Shown piece after piece: positions 1 to 6,383 of a DNA stretch of 6,841 nt. The stretch comes from Campylobacterales bacterium (GTDB taxonomy: Bacteria; Campylobacterota; Campylobacteria; Campylobacterales; Arcobacteraceae). Below the pieces are notes generated by a model. That model was given only the letters and a program-made list of their open reading frames with translations. It did no database searches and was not told where the DNA came from. Numbering within the stretch: position 1 is the first letter of the stretch; every line of letters begins with the position of its first letter. The position numbers were made by a program, and so were the translations under genes. The stretch is from positions 1 through 6,841 of the forward strand of contig JAIELU010000128.1 of assembly GCA_019752775.1 (NCBI GenBank), written 5' to 3'.

Positions 1-203
1 ACTGCTTGGAAAATAAGTCTTATATCTTTGATTTGCATTTCATCAATATCAGCGATAATAGGAATATTCTTCAAATCTTCTTTTGTTCTGATATATTTCT
101 CAACAATTAGTTCTTCATTACTTTTACCAGTCCAAGTTCCAAATTGGTCTAAAGCTCTTACTTGTCCTACTAATGTCTCAATAAATAGTTTTTTAGCATC
201 CAT
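1..203 (-). CDS. NifX-associated protein (DUF269 family), 3' end cut by window edge
   Basis: Partial gene: only about the first 67 codons are inside the window. The start is the ATG at 203-201, one base after the nifX stop, so the two are almost certainly co-translated; an AAGG stretch lies a little upstream. The visible protein has the family's early signature: a helical start (LFIETLVGQVRALDQ), then FGTWTGKSNEEL, then a segment ending IPIIADIDEMQIKDIR. These match the DUF269 pattern of a D-x-(Y/F)-GTW-x-GKS motif followed by IPI-I-x-D. Proteins of this family sit directly after nifX in many diazotrophs. Their biochemical role is not settled but is tied to FeMo-cofactor assembly by context. 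The assignment is firm on motif and position; function is inferred. Confidence 0.88.
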   Translation of the reverse strand, partial: MDAKKLFIETLVGQVRALDQFGTWTGKSNEELIVEKYIRTKEDLKNIPIIADIDEMQIKDIRLIFQA

Positions 204-204
204 A

Positions 205-600
205 TTAGGCAGCCTTCTTTTCAATAATTTTTTTAATAAATGGTGGAGGATTAGTATTTAACATAGTCGTTAATTTTTTTAGTTCTTCTTCTATAGAAAC
301 AGGATCTTTATATTTAATTGGGAATATTCCATTATTTATGATTTTTGCAGCTGCTATTGCTCCAATATTTGTAAAATAAACAATGTCTATACCTTTTAAT
401 AATTCAACAGTTTTATCAGTATCTTTATCTTCAATTTTTATGATTTCACAAACAGTTGTTGCCTCTTTACCTACTTCATAAACTGCAAATTGCTTTGCGC
501 TTCCAAAGTGAGAGTCTATATTTTCTAAATCACTTGTAGCAAAAGCGATTCTAACAGTTCCACTTGTTGGTTCGTTCGTTTGTATTTTTATACTTTTCAT
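205..600 (-). CDS. nifX: NifX, FeMo-cofactor precursor carrier
   Basis: A 131-residue protein, near usual NifX length. After a short polar N-terminus, residues 16-35 read VRIAFATSDLENIDSHFGSA, the dinitrogenase iron-molybdenum cofactor-binding fold with its D-x-HFG motif. Residues 115-126 (LNTNPPPFIKKI) match the NPPP-W/F-(L/I) tail that separates true NifX from other members of the fold. In studied diazotrophs NifX binds NifB-co and the VK-cluster and exchanges them with NifEN in the cytoplasm. The ATG at 600-598 has AGGA seven bases upstream. The gene has its own sigma-54-like promoter in the preceding gap and is followed one base later by the DUF269 gene. It is intact and I see nothing missing. 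Confidence 0.94.
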   Translation of the reverse strand: MKSIKIQTNEPTSGTVRIAFATSDLENIDSHFGSAKQFAVYEVGKEATTVCEIIKIEDKDTDKTVELLKGIDIVYFTNIGAIAAAKIINNGIFPIKYKDPVSIEEELKKLTTMLNTNPPPFIKKIIEKKAA

Positions 601-636
601 CTTACTATCCTAAAAGTTTGTATCTTGTGAAATATA

Positions 637-652
637 TGCAATTAGTGTTCCA
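637..652 (-). promoter_or_regulatory. sigma-54 (-24/-12) promoter for nifX
   Basis: On the minus strand the sequence reads TGGAACACTAATTGCA. The invariant GG (651-650) and GC (639-638) are 12 bases apart, as sigma-54 requires, and GGAAC and TTGC match the Campylobacterota form of the consensus. Transcription would start near 626, about 26 bases before the nifX ATG. It is one of the few non-coding stretches in the window. The match is seen directly; use by RpoN is inferred. Confidence 0.7.
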
Positions 653-662
653 CAACTTAAAT

Positions 663-1915
663 TTATTTACCTATGGCAAAAAGATAAAAAATATTGTTTT
701 TTGTATTCAAAAATTCTTTACTAATATCATCAAAATAAGCTCCTATTCCACTGCAAGACAAGTTTAGAGAAGTACTTCTTAGATATAAAATTTGAGCAAT
801 AAATCCTGTTAAAATATAAGAATAAAAGTAATTGTGTCCTGCTTTACATGTAAAAAATATAGTAAATGCACTTTGTCCAGAAAGTTTTTGATTAAGAGCT
901 AAAGTTGTCAACTTCTCAGTAAAATCAGCTTCATTTTCTAAGTTGGCATTTTTGTATAAACCTTTTTTTATTCCCTCAATATGGTTATTTACAAAATAAA
1001 TTTCTATACCAAAAGTATTTGCAAATTTAAAAATATCTTTTGTAATAAATAAAAAATTATCTTTTGAAATAGTTTCATTATTAAAAGCTCGAATTGAGCG
1101 TCTATTATTTATGGCATTTTGGAGATTTTCTTTTGATAAATCATTTAATAAATCAATTCCGAATATTTTTTCTAGTTCATCTTTTTGGCAATCATGATAA
1201 AAATCTTCTACAAATTTTTCTTTTAATTGATAATCACAAGCACAAACATTTATTATTGGAGTTCGTAACTTTTTTGGTTCAATAGTTTTTTGTGATTTAA
1301 CAGTAATACTTGTATAAAATGATTCAAAATTATCAAAAGAAAACTCTTCATTTAAAGCACTTTTATCAAAATTAAAATCAATTTCACATTCGATATTTTC
1401 AAGTTTTAAAGCTGAAAATATGGAACCTAAAAAATGTCCAGTATCAAGTAAAAGATACCTAATTGCTCTTTTTTCATATTTCCAAACAGTCCTAAATAGG
1501 CATTTGAGATCAAAAATATAAATTTCTTTTGTTCTTTTTCTTTGAAATAAAACTCAACTCCGTCATTACTTAATTCATGGATTAAAGTAAGATTATTTTC
1601 AAGTGGTTCATAATGATAAATTCCACTAATAAATCCTTTAATTGCACGAATTTGAATATATAATTCACAAGGATACAATCCACCAGCACTAGGATTCGCT
1701 CTTAAATCAACTTTTTCTTTTCCATAGGTTTTTGTTGTGGTGATTTTCCCAAAGTTTTTTATAAATTTTAACTCCTCATAATCATCAAGATTAAATCTTT
1801 GATAAAAATGAGGATATTTTTTATAAGCTCTTGGTTGAGTTCTATAATCTATAAAGTTTGCTTGATTAAAATACTTTTTTTGATTTATATCAGTTTGATC
1901 ATGATAAATTTGCAT
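663..1915 (-). pseudogene. SagB-type FMN nitroreductase/dehydrogenase, two domains, broken by one -1 frameshift
   Basis: Read in one frame from the ATG at 1915 the protein stops at 1427 after 162 residues. Changing frame near 1494-1496 (about codon 141) restores an open frame to the stop at 663, giving about 417 residues. Before the break: RANPSAGGLYPCELYI (72-87), the flavin-site motif of SagB/ThcOx dehydrogenases. Just after it: RTVWKYEKRAIRY, then LLLDTGH, continuing the same domain. A second nitroreductase-like half starts near NNRRSIRAF (about residue 271) and ends with SGIGAYFDD (about 390), also typical. SagB enzymes oxidise azoline rings in peptide natural products, but no YcaO partner is visible here, so the substrate is unknown. 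The start overlaps the ankyrin gene by 17 bases with no clear ribosome site, implying translational coupling. It may be a recent pseudogene or a one-base sequencing error. Confidence 0.85.
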
Positions 1916-2342
1916 TTTTTAGTAGTTTTACAATTTTTGGAGTTACAGCTAAATCGATTGCTTTAAATCCATCTAAGCTTTCAAAGTTAGTTTTTGCATT
2001 GTGTTTTAAAAGTAATTCAACAAAATCATCTTTTCCAGCACTTGCACAATACATTAATGCAGTCACATCATTTACATTTTGTGAATCTATATCAATTCCA
2101 GCACGAACTAGTGCTTCAAAACACTCATAAGAGTTCCCAAAACAGGCATTCCATAAAGCAGAATTCCCATCTATATTTTTAATATTTAAATCAGCATTCA
2201 ATGATAATAATTCATCTACAACAATTATATTAGCTTCTCTACATGCTTTCATAAGTGCAGAATTTCCATATTTCCCAACAGCATTTAAATCTTCCTGTGA
2301 ATATTCATTTTTAATTAACCACTCTTTTAATAAAGTAGTCAT
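1899..2342 (-). CDS. Small ankyrin-repeat protein
   Basis: A 147-residue soluble protein made almost wholly of ankyrin repeats. A short helical leader (1-24) precedes repeats at about 25-57, 58-90 and 91-123, with a degenerate cap at 124-145. Typical signatures are GNSALMKACREAN, DGNSALWNACFGN and DVTALMYCASAGKDDFVELLLKHNA. There is no signal peptide or membrane segment, so it should be cytoplasmic. Ankyrin stacks bind other proteins; the partner is unknown. The ATG at 2342-2340 is preferred over a GTG three codons earlier, because it falls one base after the stop of the Tpx-like gene in the coupled style of its neighbours. Its 3' end overlaps the nitroreductase gene by 17 bases. A role in nitrogenase maturation or protection is suggested only by the operon. 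Confidence 0.87.
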   Translation of the reverse strand: MTTLLKEWLIKNEYSQEDLNAVGKYGNSALMKACREANIIVVDELLSLNADLNIKNIDGNSALWNACFGNSYECFEALVRAGIDIDSQNVNDVTALMYCASAGKDDFVELLLKHNAKTNFESLDGFKAIDLAVTPKIVKLLKNANLS

Positions 2343-2343
2343 T

Positions 2344-2865
2344 TTAAACACCCATCCAATTTTCGTGAGTATGACCTTTTGGTTTGAAGTTCACAACTTC
2401 ATTTAAAATAATAGAAAAATCTTCAATTTTAAAATCATCTTCTAAATCAGCAGAAATCTCTTTATATTTTATAACTCCCTCTTTATCAATTATAAAAATA
2501 GAATTTGCAATCATAGAATCATCAATATTAACTCCAAATTTAAGTGAAAAATCTTTAAAGTCATTTGAAATAAATCCTTTATCTAAAGCAAATTTTTCTG
2601 CAATATCTTCAACTTGTTCTTGTTCACTTGGAGTTATTAAATAAGCATAAACTTTTCTTTTTGTTGAGTTTATTACTTTATGTATTTCACTTGTGTATTT
2701 ATTTATGTCATTTAAACTAATCATAACTTGAACAGAAGGTGCCATTAAACCAATTACTTTTGTTTCATCATTTGCCATTTTTACTCTTACTGCTGGTGCT
2801 TCACCCTCAATCTTTCTATCTTTTTCCCCTAAAGTGTAGGCCTTGTTTTTGTATGTAACTTCCAT
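2344..2865 (-). CDS. Cysteine-free Tpx/redoxin-like protein
   Basis: A 173-residue protein resembling thiol peroxidase (Tpx) in layout. The N-terminal hairpin VTYKNKAYTLGEKDRKIEGEAPAV matches the Tpx opening (V-T-F/Y-K...L...G-x-x-AP). A later ISNDFKDFSLKFGV and an IFIIDKEGVIKYKEI strand match the SDFR...YGV and VFVLD-x-x-G-x-V-x-YKEI parts of Tpx. The protein contains no cysteine at all, so both the peroxidatic and the resolving cysteine are absent and it cannot work as a thiol peroxidase. It ends in a histidine-bearing tail (KGHTHENW, 163-170), possibly metal binding; that is speculation. The ATG follows the upstream stop with no gap (TAA-ATG), with AAGGAA nine bases before it. Residues from about 24 onward align with the preceding gene, showing a tandem duplication. 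Family assignment is by fold features and moderately sure. Confidence 0.78.
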   Translation of the reverse strand: MEVTYKNKAYTLGEKDRKIEGEAPAVRVKMANDETKVIGLMAPSVQVMISLNDINKYTSEIHKVINSTKRKVYAYLITPSEQEQVEDIAEKFALDKGFISNDFKDFSLKFGVNIDDSMIANSIFIIDKEGVIKYKEISADLEDDFKIEDFSIILNEVVNFKPKGHTHENWMGV

Positions 2866-3242
2866 TTATAAAATTTCCTTGTGTATTATTTGACAATCTT
2901 TATTTACCATGATTAATGATTTTATTAATTTATTTTCTTTATCATCTAGATTAAATGTTTTTGCAAAAGACTTAAAATCATTTGAAATTATTGATTCATT
3001 TAAATCAAACTCTTTTATAATATTTTCAATTTCTTTTTTTGAACTAGTAGTTATGATAAAACACTCTATGTCATTTTCTGAGCAATGAATACTATTTTTT
3101 AGTTGTTCATTAAATTCATATATATTTGGTAAAGTGATAATAATTTGTGCATTTAATCGTGGCATTCCTATTAACTTTATAGTTTATTTAACATTTTTAC
3201 ACTTGTAAATGGAACTAATTGCATATTTGGATTAATGCTCAT
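2866..3242 (-). pseudogene. Tpx-like paralogue with a -1 frameshift near its 5' end
   Basis: An open frame of 99 residues begins at the ATG at 3165, but it has a poor start: AGGA touches the ATG with no spacer. The better start is the ATG at 3242-3240, overlapping the nifN stop and preceded by AGGAG at six bases. That frame runs 21 codons (MSINPNMQLVPFTSVKMLNKL) and stops at 3177. Adding one base in the A-run at 3183-3185 joins the frames into about 125 residues. The joined part, VKMLN-x-TIKLIGM, aligns with VKMANDETKVIGL of the next gene exactly where the break lies. Further shared motifs include ISNDFK-x-F and an I-x-x-KEI end strand. It lacks the C-terminal extension of its paralogue and has no cysteine at the Tpx catalytic site. 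The shorter product could still be made by reinitiation. It is either a decaying gene or a one-base error. Confidence 0.75.
2875..2880 (-). promoter_or_regulatory. Ribosome binding site of the intact Tpx-like gene
   Basis: AAGGAA lies nine bases before the ATG at 2865 and inside the end of the preceding gene. It supports that start and shows the gene can be translated independently even if the upstream reading frame is broken. Confidence 0.65.
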
Positions 3243-4527
3243 TTTCAACTCCTAGTTTATGATGATTTATCAAATTTGCTAATTCAAAAAGTAAATATGA
3301 GCTTCCCTCATATAAAATATCATTTTTAAGTTGGTTTCCTAAGCTTTCAAAATCAGGATAACCACGAACTAACAACGCTTTTTTATGTTTAATTGCTAGT
3401 CTTTCTGCATGAAAATTTGATATAACTAAATCACTCTCATGCAAAAATGATTCCACATCTTCAAAATCCCCAATTAAAAGGTTGTCACATGGAATTTCAT
3501 CTAATAAATCATTTCTATGAGTGGTTACTATGGCTTTAATATGTGCCCCTGCTTCTATGATTGTATTTGCTACACTAATAGCTTGGTCAGGCTCAAGTGC
3601 AATTACAACATTTGAGCTTCCAATAACAAAGTGGGTATCTAAAAGTGCATCTTGGTGTCTTTTTCTCCATCTTACAATTGAGGGATGTGGTTGAGAAATA
3701 TTTTTTACTTTGCATAAGATTTTGAAGAATTTATCACTTTGTTCTAATCCACCTAAAGAGTCAAAGTGAAATAGTTTTATATTTGGATTTTTTTCAAGAA
3801 TTTTAGTACCACATTTTTCAACACTTTGTCCAATAGTAAATACAATTGAAGAAGTTGCAAGTTTTTTAATATCTTCAACGCATATTCCCCCACTTGTTAG
3901 TGCACCTTGTTTTAATCCTAAATGTCCATCTAATGATTCACTTAAATCTGGAAGTGAAAAAACTTCATAACCAAATAAAGAGATTGTATCTTTGATTTTT
4001 TCCACTTCTATTGGTTTTAAATTTACATTTGGAATGATTAAGGCTTTGTTTGTATCGATTTCTGTTGATGAGGCAACTAATTGTTGAATTATTGCTTCAA
4101 TAGATTTTGAAAAACCACTCTCAATTGAGCCCTCAAAATCAGGTGTATTTACATAAACCATTTGTTGAATATCTTCAACTAATTTACTAGCACCCATAAT
4201 ATCATCACCTTTAGTTTCAGTAAGTCCAGTTGTAAAAAGTCCTACTAAATCAGGTTTTACTTTTGCAGTGATGTTTTTAATACTTTCACTAATAGCATAA
4301 TCCCCACCATCAATTACAGCTGTAATATCATTTACTGCTGTTGTTTGAACTGCGATTGGGTCATTAAAATGTCTTGTGAAAAATACTTTTGAAAAAGAGG
4401 CACAACCTTGAGCACCGTGCATTAAAGGCATACAATTTTTTATACCTAAGAAACATAACATTGCTCCCATTGGTTGAGATAGTTTAATAGGGTTTAGTTG
4501 TAGTGGTTTTTTACTTATTGCTTCCAT
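3232..4527 (-). CDS. nifN: NifN, FeMo-cofactor scaffold subunit beta
   Basis: A 431-residue NifN, slightly shorter than the Azotobacter protein. With NifE it forms a cytoplasmic heterotetramer resembling NifDK that converts NifB-co toward FeMo-co. The N-terminal block is diagnostic: NPIKLSQPMGAMLCFLGIKNCMPLMHGAQGCASF, then RHFNDPIAVQTTAVNDITAVIDGG. The cysteine of GAQGC (residue 42) is the conserved cluster ligand; Cys25 and Cys32 are nearby. A switch-like LFTTGLTETKGDD follows. The ATG at 4527 is chosen because it falls one base after the nifE stop with a GGGGGA ribosome site. An in-frame ATG at 4590 would add 21 residues encoded within nifE and unlike any NifN start. The 3' end overlaps the start of the next gene, so the whole block is coupled. 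The gene is intact. Confidence 0.95.
   Translation of the reverse strand: MEAISKKPLQLNPIKLSQPMGAMLCFLGIKNCMPLMHGAQGCASFSKVFFTRHFNDPIAVQTTAVNDITAVIDGGDYAISESIKNITAKVKPDLVGLFTTGLTETKGDDIMGASKLVEDIQQMVYVNTPDFEGSIESGFSKSIEAIIQQLVASSTEIDTNKALIIPNVNLKPIEVEKIKDTISLFGYEVFSLPDLSESLDGHLGLKQGALTSGGICVEDIKKLATSSIVFTIGQSVEKCGTKILEKNPNIKLFHFDSLGGLEQSDKFFKILCKVKNISQPHPSIVRWRKRHQDALLDTHFVIGSSNVVIALEPDQAISVANTIIEAGAHIKAIVTTHRNDLLDEIPCDNLLIGDFEDVESFLHESDLVISNFHAERLAIKHKKALLVRGYPDFESLGNQLKNDILYEGSSYLLFELANLINHHKLGVENEH
3249..3253 (-). promoter_or_regulatory. Ribosome binding site that sets the start of the frameshifted Tpx-like gene
   Basis: AGGAG lies in the last codons of nifN, with a six-base spacer (TTGAAA) to the ATG at 3242-3240, which itself overlaps the nifN stop. 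A consensus site at ideal spacing shows that translation was meant to begin here and not at the ATG at 3165. Confidence 0.75.
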
Positions 4528-4528
4528 T

Positions 4529-5875
4529 TTAATTATTCCCCCAAGGTTCGGGATTCCCAACAACTTTAAATACTTTATTGTTAACGGCATTTGCTACATC
4601 AATTGCTAGATTTATAAGTCCAGAATAAGCTCCATAAGATACTTTTTTCTCTTGGTTTACATCTACAAAGGCTACTTTTTTCTTAATAGCTGTATATAAA
4701 CTTCTTCCACCTGCAAGTAAAATATCAATTTTATGTTCATCTATTAATTGAGCTTGTTCTACTCCTGGGTTTGTTATTAAGATTTTTACATATTGTGCAC
4801 AAATCTCTTTATCTTCTAAAGTTGCTTTTTGAACACTTGTTGCAACAACATCAACTCCTATATCTTGTAAAGCAGAAGCTATTGACCAAGTTTTATTTCC
4901 ACCTGTATTTAAAATAGCTTTTTTACCCTCTAATATTTTTCTATATGGAATTAATATCTCTTCAAGTTTCGCTTCTTCTTCTGCAATTAGTGCTTCAGCT
5001 CGTGCTGTTAATGCTTCATCTCCAAAAGCATTTACAATACTTCTAATTGCGTTTGAAGTGTCACGTTTCCCATAAAATGAGATAGAAATATATGGAATTT
5101 GATATTTTTCTTGCATTTTTCTAGTTAGTGAAATTAATGATTTTGCACAAACAATTACATTTAATTTTGCAGTATGAGCCATTTGAATATTTTCAATTCT
5201 TCCATCACCTGCTAGTGTTGAGATTACTTTTATTCCGATTTTTTCTAAAAGTGGTGTGTATTGCCACATGTCACCTGTAACATTGTATTCACCAATTAGA
5301 TTTATTCCAAAAGGATGTATCTGTTGGGGTTCTTTTGTTCCTATTAGTTGATGCAGCACTGATTCTCCACCAAGTCTTGAACCAAGATTCTTACCACCAA
5401 CAAAACCAGGAGAGTGAATAACAACAATAGGAATACCATGTTTCTTTTCCATTCTTCCACAAACATTGTCCATGTCATCACCAATCATGGCAGTAACACA
5501 AGTTTCATATACAAAAATACCTTTTGGATTTTTATGTTCAACTATGTAATCAATAGATGCTTCTAGTTTTTTATCTCCACCAAAAATGATGTCATTTGTA
5601 TTAACATCAGTTGAGTATCCCATAACTGTGTTATTTTCACCTTTATGAGAAGTAAGAGTTTGTCTAGTTTCCCATGAAGCTCCTATACAAGTAGCAGGTG
5701 AATGAACTAAATGAATAACATCTGCAAATGGGAAAAGTGAAATTTGAGCTCCCTCAAATGCGCAACCACCACTTGTTGCTCCTGGTTTTGGTTTATCACA
5801 TGAAGATTTTTTTGTTTTATTATGTGAGCAATCACTTTCGCTCAAGAGTTCTCGAATTAATTTTTTATTTATCAT
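4529..5875 (-). CDS. nifE: NifE, FeMo-cofactor scaffold subunit alpha
   Basis: A 448-residue NifE; family members run about 450-475. It pairs with NifN to hold and mature the FeMo-cofactor precursor. Visible landmarks: a Cys-rich N-terminal stretch, then PGATSGGCAFEGAQISLFPFADVIHLVHSPATCIGASWETR (31-71), giving cluster-ligand cysteines at 38 and 63; VYETCVTAMIGDD with Cys126; HSPGFVGGKNLGSRLGGE; IGEYNVTGDMWQ; and LNVIVCAKS, whose cysteine matches the position of the NifD cofactor ligand. The end, KVVGNPEPWGNN, is full length. The ATG at 5875 is chosen over an in-frame ATG at 5914, because the latter lies inside the -12 box of the sigma-54 promoter and upstream of the expected transcript start. 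A weak AAGAG ribosome site precedes 5875. It heads the minus-strand unit, with nifN one base later. Confidence 0.96.
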   Translation of the reverse strand: MINKKLIRELLSESDCSHNKTKKSSCDKPKPGATSGGCAFEGAQISLFPFADVIHLVHSPATCIGASWETRQTLTSHKGENNTVMGYSTDVNTNDIIFGGDKKLEASIDYIVEHKNPKGIFVYETCVTAMIGDDMDNVCGRMEKKHGIPIVVIHSPGFVGGKNLGSRLGGESVLHQLIGTKEPQQIHPFGINLIGEYNVTGDMWQYTPLLEKIGIKVISTLAGDGRIENIQMAHTAKLNVIVCAKSLISLTRKMQEKYQIPYISISFYGKRDTSNAIRSIVNAFGDEALTARAEALIAEEEAKLEEILIPYRKILEGKKAILNTGGNKTWSIASALQDIGVDVVATSVQKATLEDKEICAQYVKILITNPGVEQAQLIDEHKIDILLAGGRSLYTAIKKKVAFVDVNQEKKVSYGAYSGLINLAIDVANAVNNKVFKVVGNPEPWGNN

Positions 5876-5913
5876 AATAGACTCTTTATAATTGGATTTT
5901 ATTAGAGTTATCA

Positions 5914-5929
5914 TGCAAGATATATTCCT
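5914..5929 (-). promoter_or_regulatory. sigma-54 (-24/-12) promoter for nifE and downstream genes
   Basis: On the minus strand the sequence reads AGGAATATATCTTGCA, with GG (5928-5927) and GC (5916-5915) 12 bases apart and TTGCA at -12. GGAA and TTGC fit the Campylobacterota RpoN consensus. Transcription should begin near 5903, leaving a leader of about 28 bases to the nifE ATG at 5875. RpoN promoters need an enhancer-binding activator; none is encoded here. Confidence 0.68.
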
Positions 5930-5937
5930 CTATAGAA

Positions 5938-5953
5938 GGGAACGATATTTGCA
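5938..5953 (+). promoter_or_regulatory. sigma-54 (-24/-12) promoter for the plus-strand NifX-like gene
   Basis: GGGAACGATATTTGCA matches the classic sigma-54 element (TGGCACG-N4-TTGCW) at 14 of 16 positions, with GG (5939-5940) and GC (5951-5952) correctly spaced. Transcription should begin near 5964, about 20 bases before the ATG at 5985. It stands back to back with the nifE promoter, the two GG boxes being about 10 bases apart, so both directions probably respond to the same activator. Confidence 0.75.
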
Positions 5954-5972
5954 TAGATACTATTATCAAAAT

Positions 5973-5979
5973 AAAGGAG
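5973..5979 (+). promoter_or_regulatory. Ribosome binding site of the plus-strand NifX-like gene
   Basis: AAAGGAG lies five bases before the ATG at 5985. It is the strongest ribosome site in the window and fixes this start over an upstream in-frame ATG at 5892, which lies before the promoter. Confidence 0.85.
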
Positions 5980-5984
5980 TAAAA

Positions 5985-6365
5985 ATGATAGCAATACCCT
6001 TAGATAAAAAGGAATCTACAACGATTTCTGAGCTTTATGGGAACACTCCATACTTTGCTTTTTTAGATGAAGAGACTGGAACTTTTAAAGTTGTAGAGAA
6101 TCAAGGTTGTGGCGATGGAATGAACACAGCTGCGTTTGTCTCTGATAAAAACATTGACAGTACAATTTTTTATTATATGGGTGAAAAAGTGTATGACTAT
6201 TTGGAAGATAAAGGTTTAAAAGTTTATAGCTGTTTAAAAACTCATTACAGTATTGATGAGATTTATATGCAGTTATTGGTAAATAAAGCCAAACTTGTTA
6301 CAAAAGAAAATAGTTCAGCACTTTTAGATTCTGGTAATAGTGCTTGTACTTGTAAAGCTAAATAA
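5985..6365 (+). CDS. NifX/NifB C-terminal-type FeMo-cofactor binding protein
   Basis: A 126-residue cytoplasmic protein with the dinitrogenase iron-molybdenum cofactor-binding fold (NifX, NafY core, NifB C-terminus, VnfX). It opens MIAIPLDKKESTTISELYGNTPYFAFLD, where other members have a D/S-x-HFG-x-(A/T)-x-x-F motif, here altered to SELYGNTPYF, so the histidine is missing. It continues with GCGDGMNTAAF (41-51) and a terminal CTC (121-123). Cysteines at 42, 83, 121 and 123 could bind a metal or Fe-S precursor; this is inference. It lacks the NPPP tail of the nifX gene product in this window, so it is a separate paralogue. It is divergent from nifE under its own sigma-54 promoter, and the Sel1 gene follows 18 bases after its stop. 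The fold is likely; the exact role (carrier, chaperone or storage) is not shown. Confidence 0.82.
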   Translation: MIAIPLDKKESTTISELYGNTPYFAFLDEETGTFKVVENQGCGDGMNTAAFVSDKNIDSTIFYYMGEKVYDYLEDKGLKVYSCLKTHYSIDEIYMQLLVNKAKLVTKENSSALLDSGNSACTCKAK

Positions 6366-6383
6366 AAAAGTAGGTTTTAGTAT

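Noticed and set aside
28..261. Plus-strand open frames at 28-261, 564-767, 1094-1285, 1994-2182 and 2384-2644, and a minus-strand one at 6697-6512.
   Set aside because: Each lies antisense to a recognised gene or its intergenic edge, has no ribosome site of note and shows biased, low-complexity translation; they are shadows.
601..662. Possible transcription terminator between the nitroreductase gene and nifX.
   Set aside because: I could not find a stable inverted repeat followed by a T-run; only the promoter-like element is supported.
1490..1500. Programmed ribosomal frameshifting to join the two SagB frames.
   Set aside because: No slippery heptamer is seen at the junction (TATTTAGG), and the family does not use recoding; a simple one-base deletion explains it.
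3439..3455. A sigma-54-like match on the minus strand (TGGAATCATTTTTGCA) inside nifN, upstream of the accessory block.
   Set aside because: Spacing is right, but it lies within coding sequence about 200 bases from the next gene, and chance matches are common in AT-rich DNA. No support beyond the motif.
4528..4590. Upstream in-frame ATG at 4590 for NifN.
   Set aside because: The 21 extra residues are antisense-free but coded within the nifE end in another frame and look unlike a NifN start; the ATG at 4527 has a ribosome site and couples to the nifE stop.
5876..5914. Upstream in-frame ATG at 5914 giving a 461-residue NifE.
   Set aside because: The ATG overlaps the -12 box of the promoter and precedes the expected transcript start; the GAGGA before it is the -24 box.
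5892..5984. Upstream in-frame ATG at 5892 for the plus-strand NifX-like gene.
   Set aside because: It would encode the promoter region; the ATG at 5985 has a perfect AAAGGAG and the family N-terminus.
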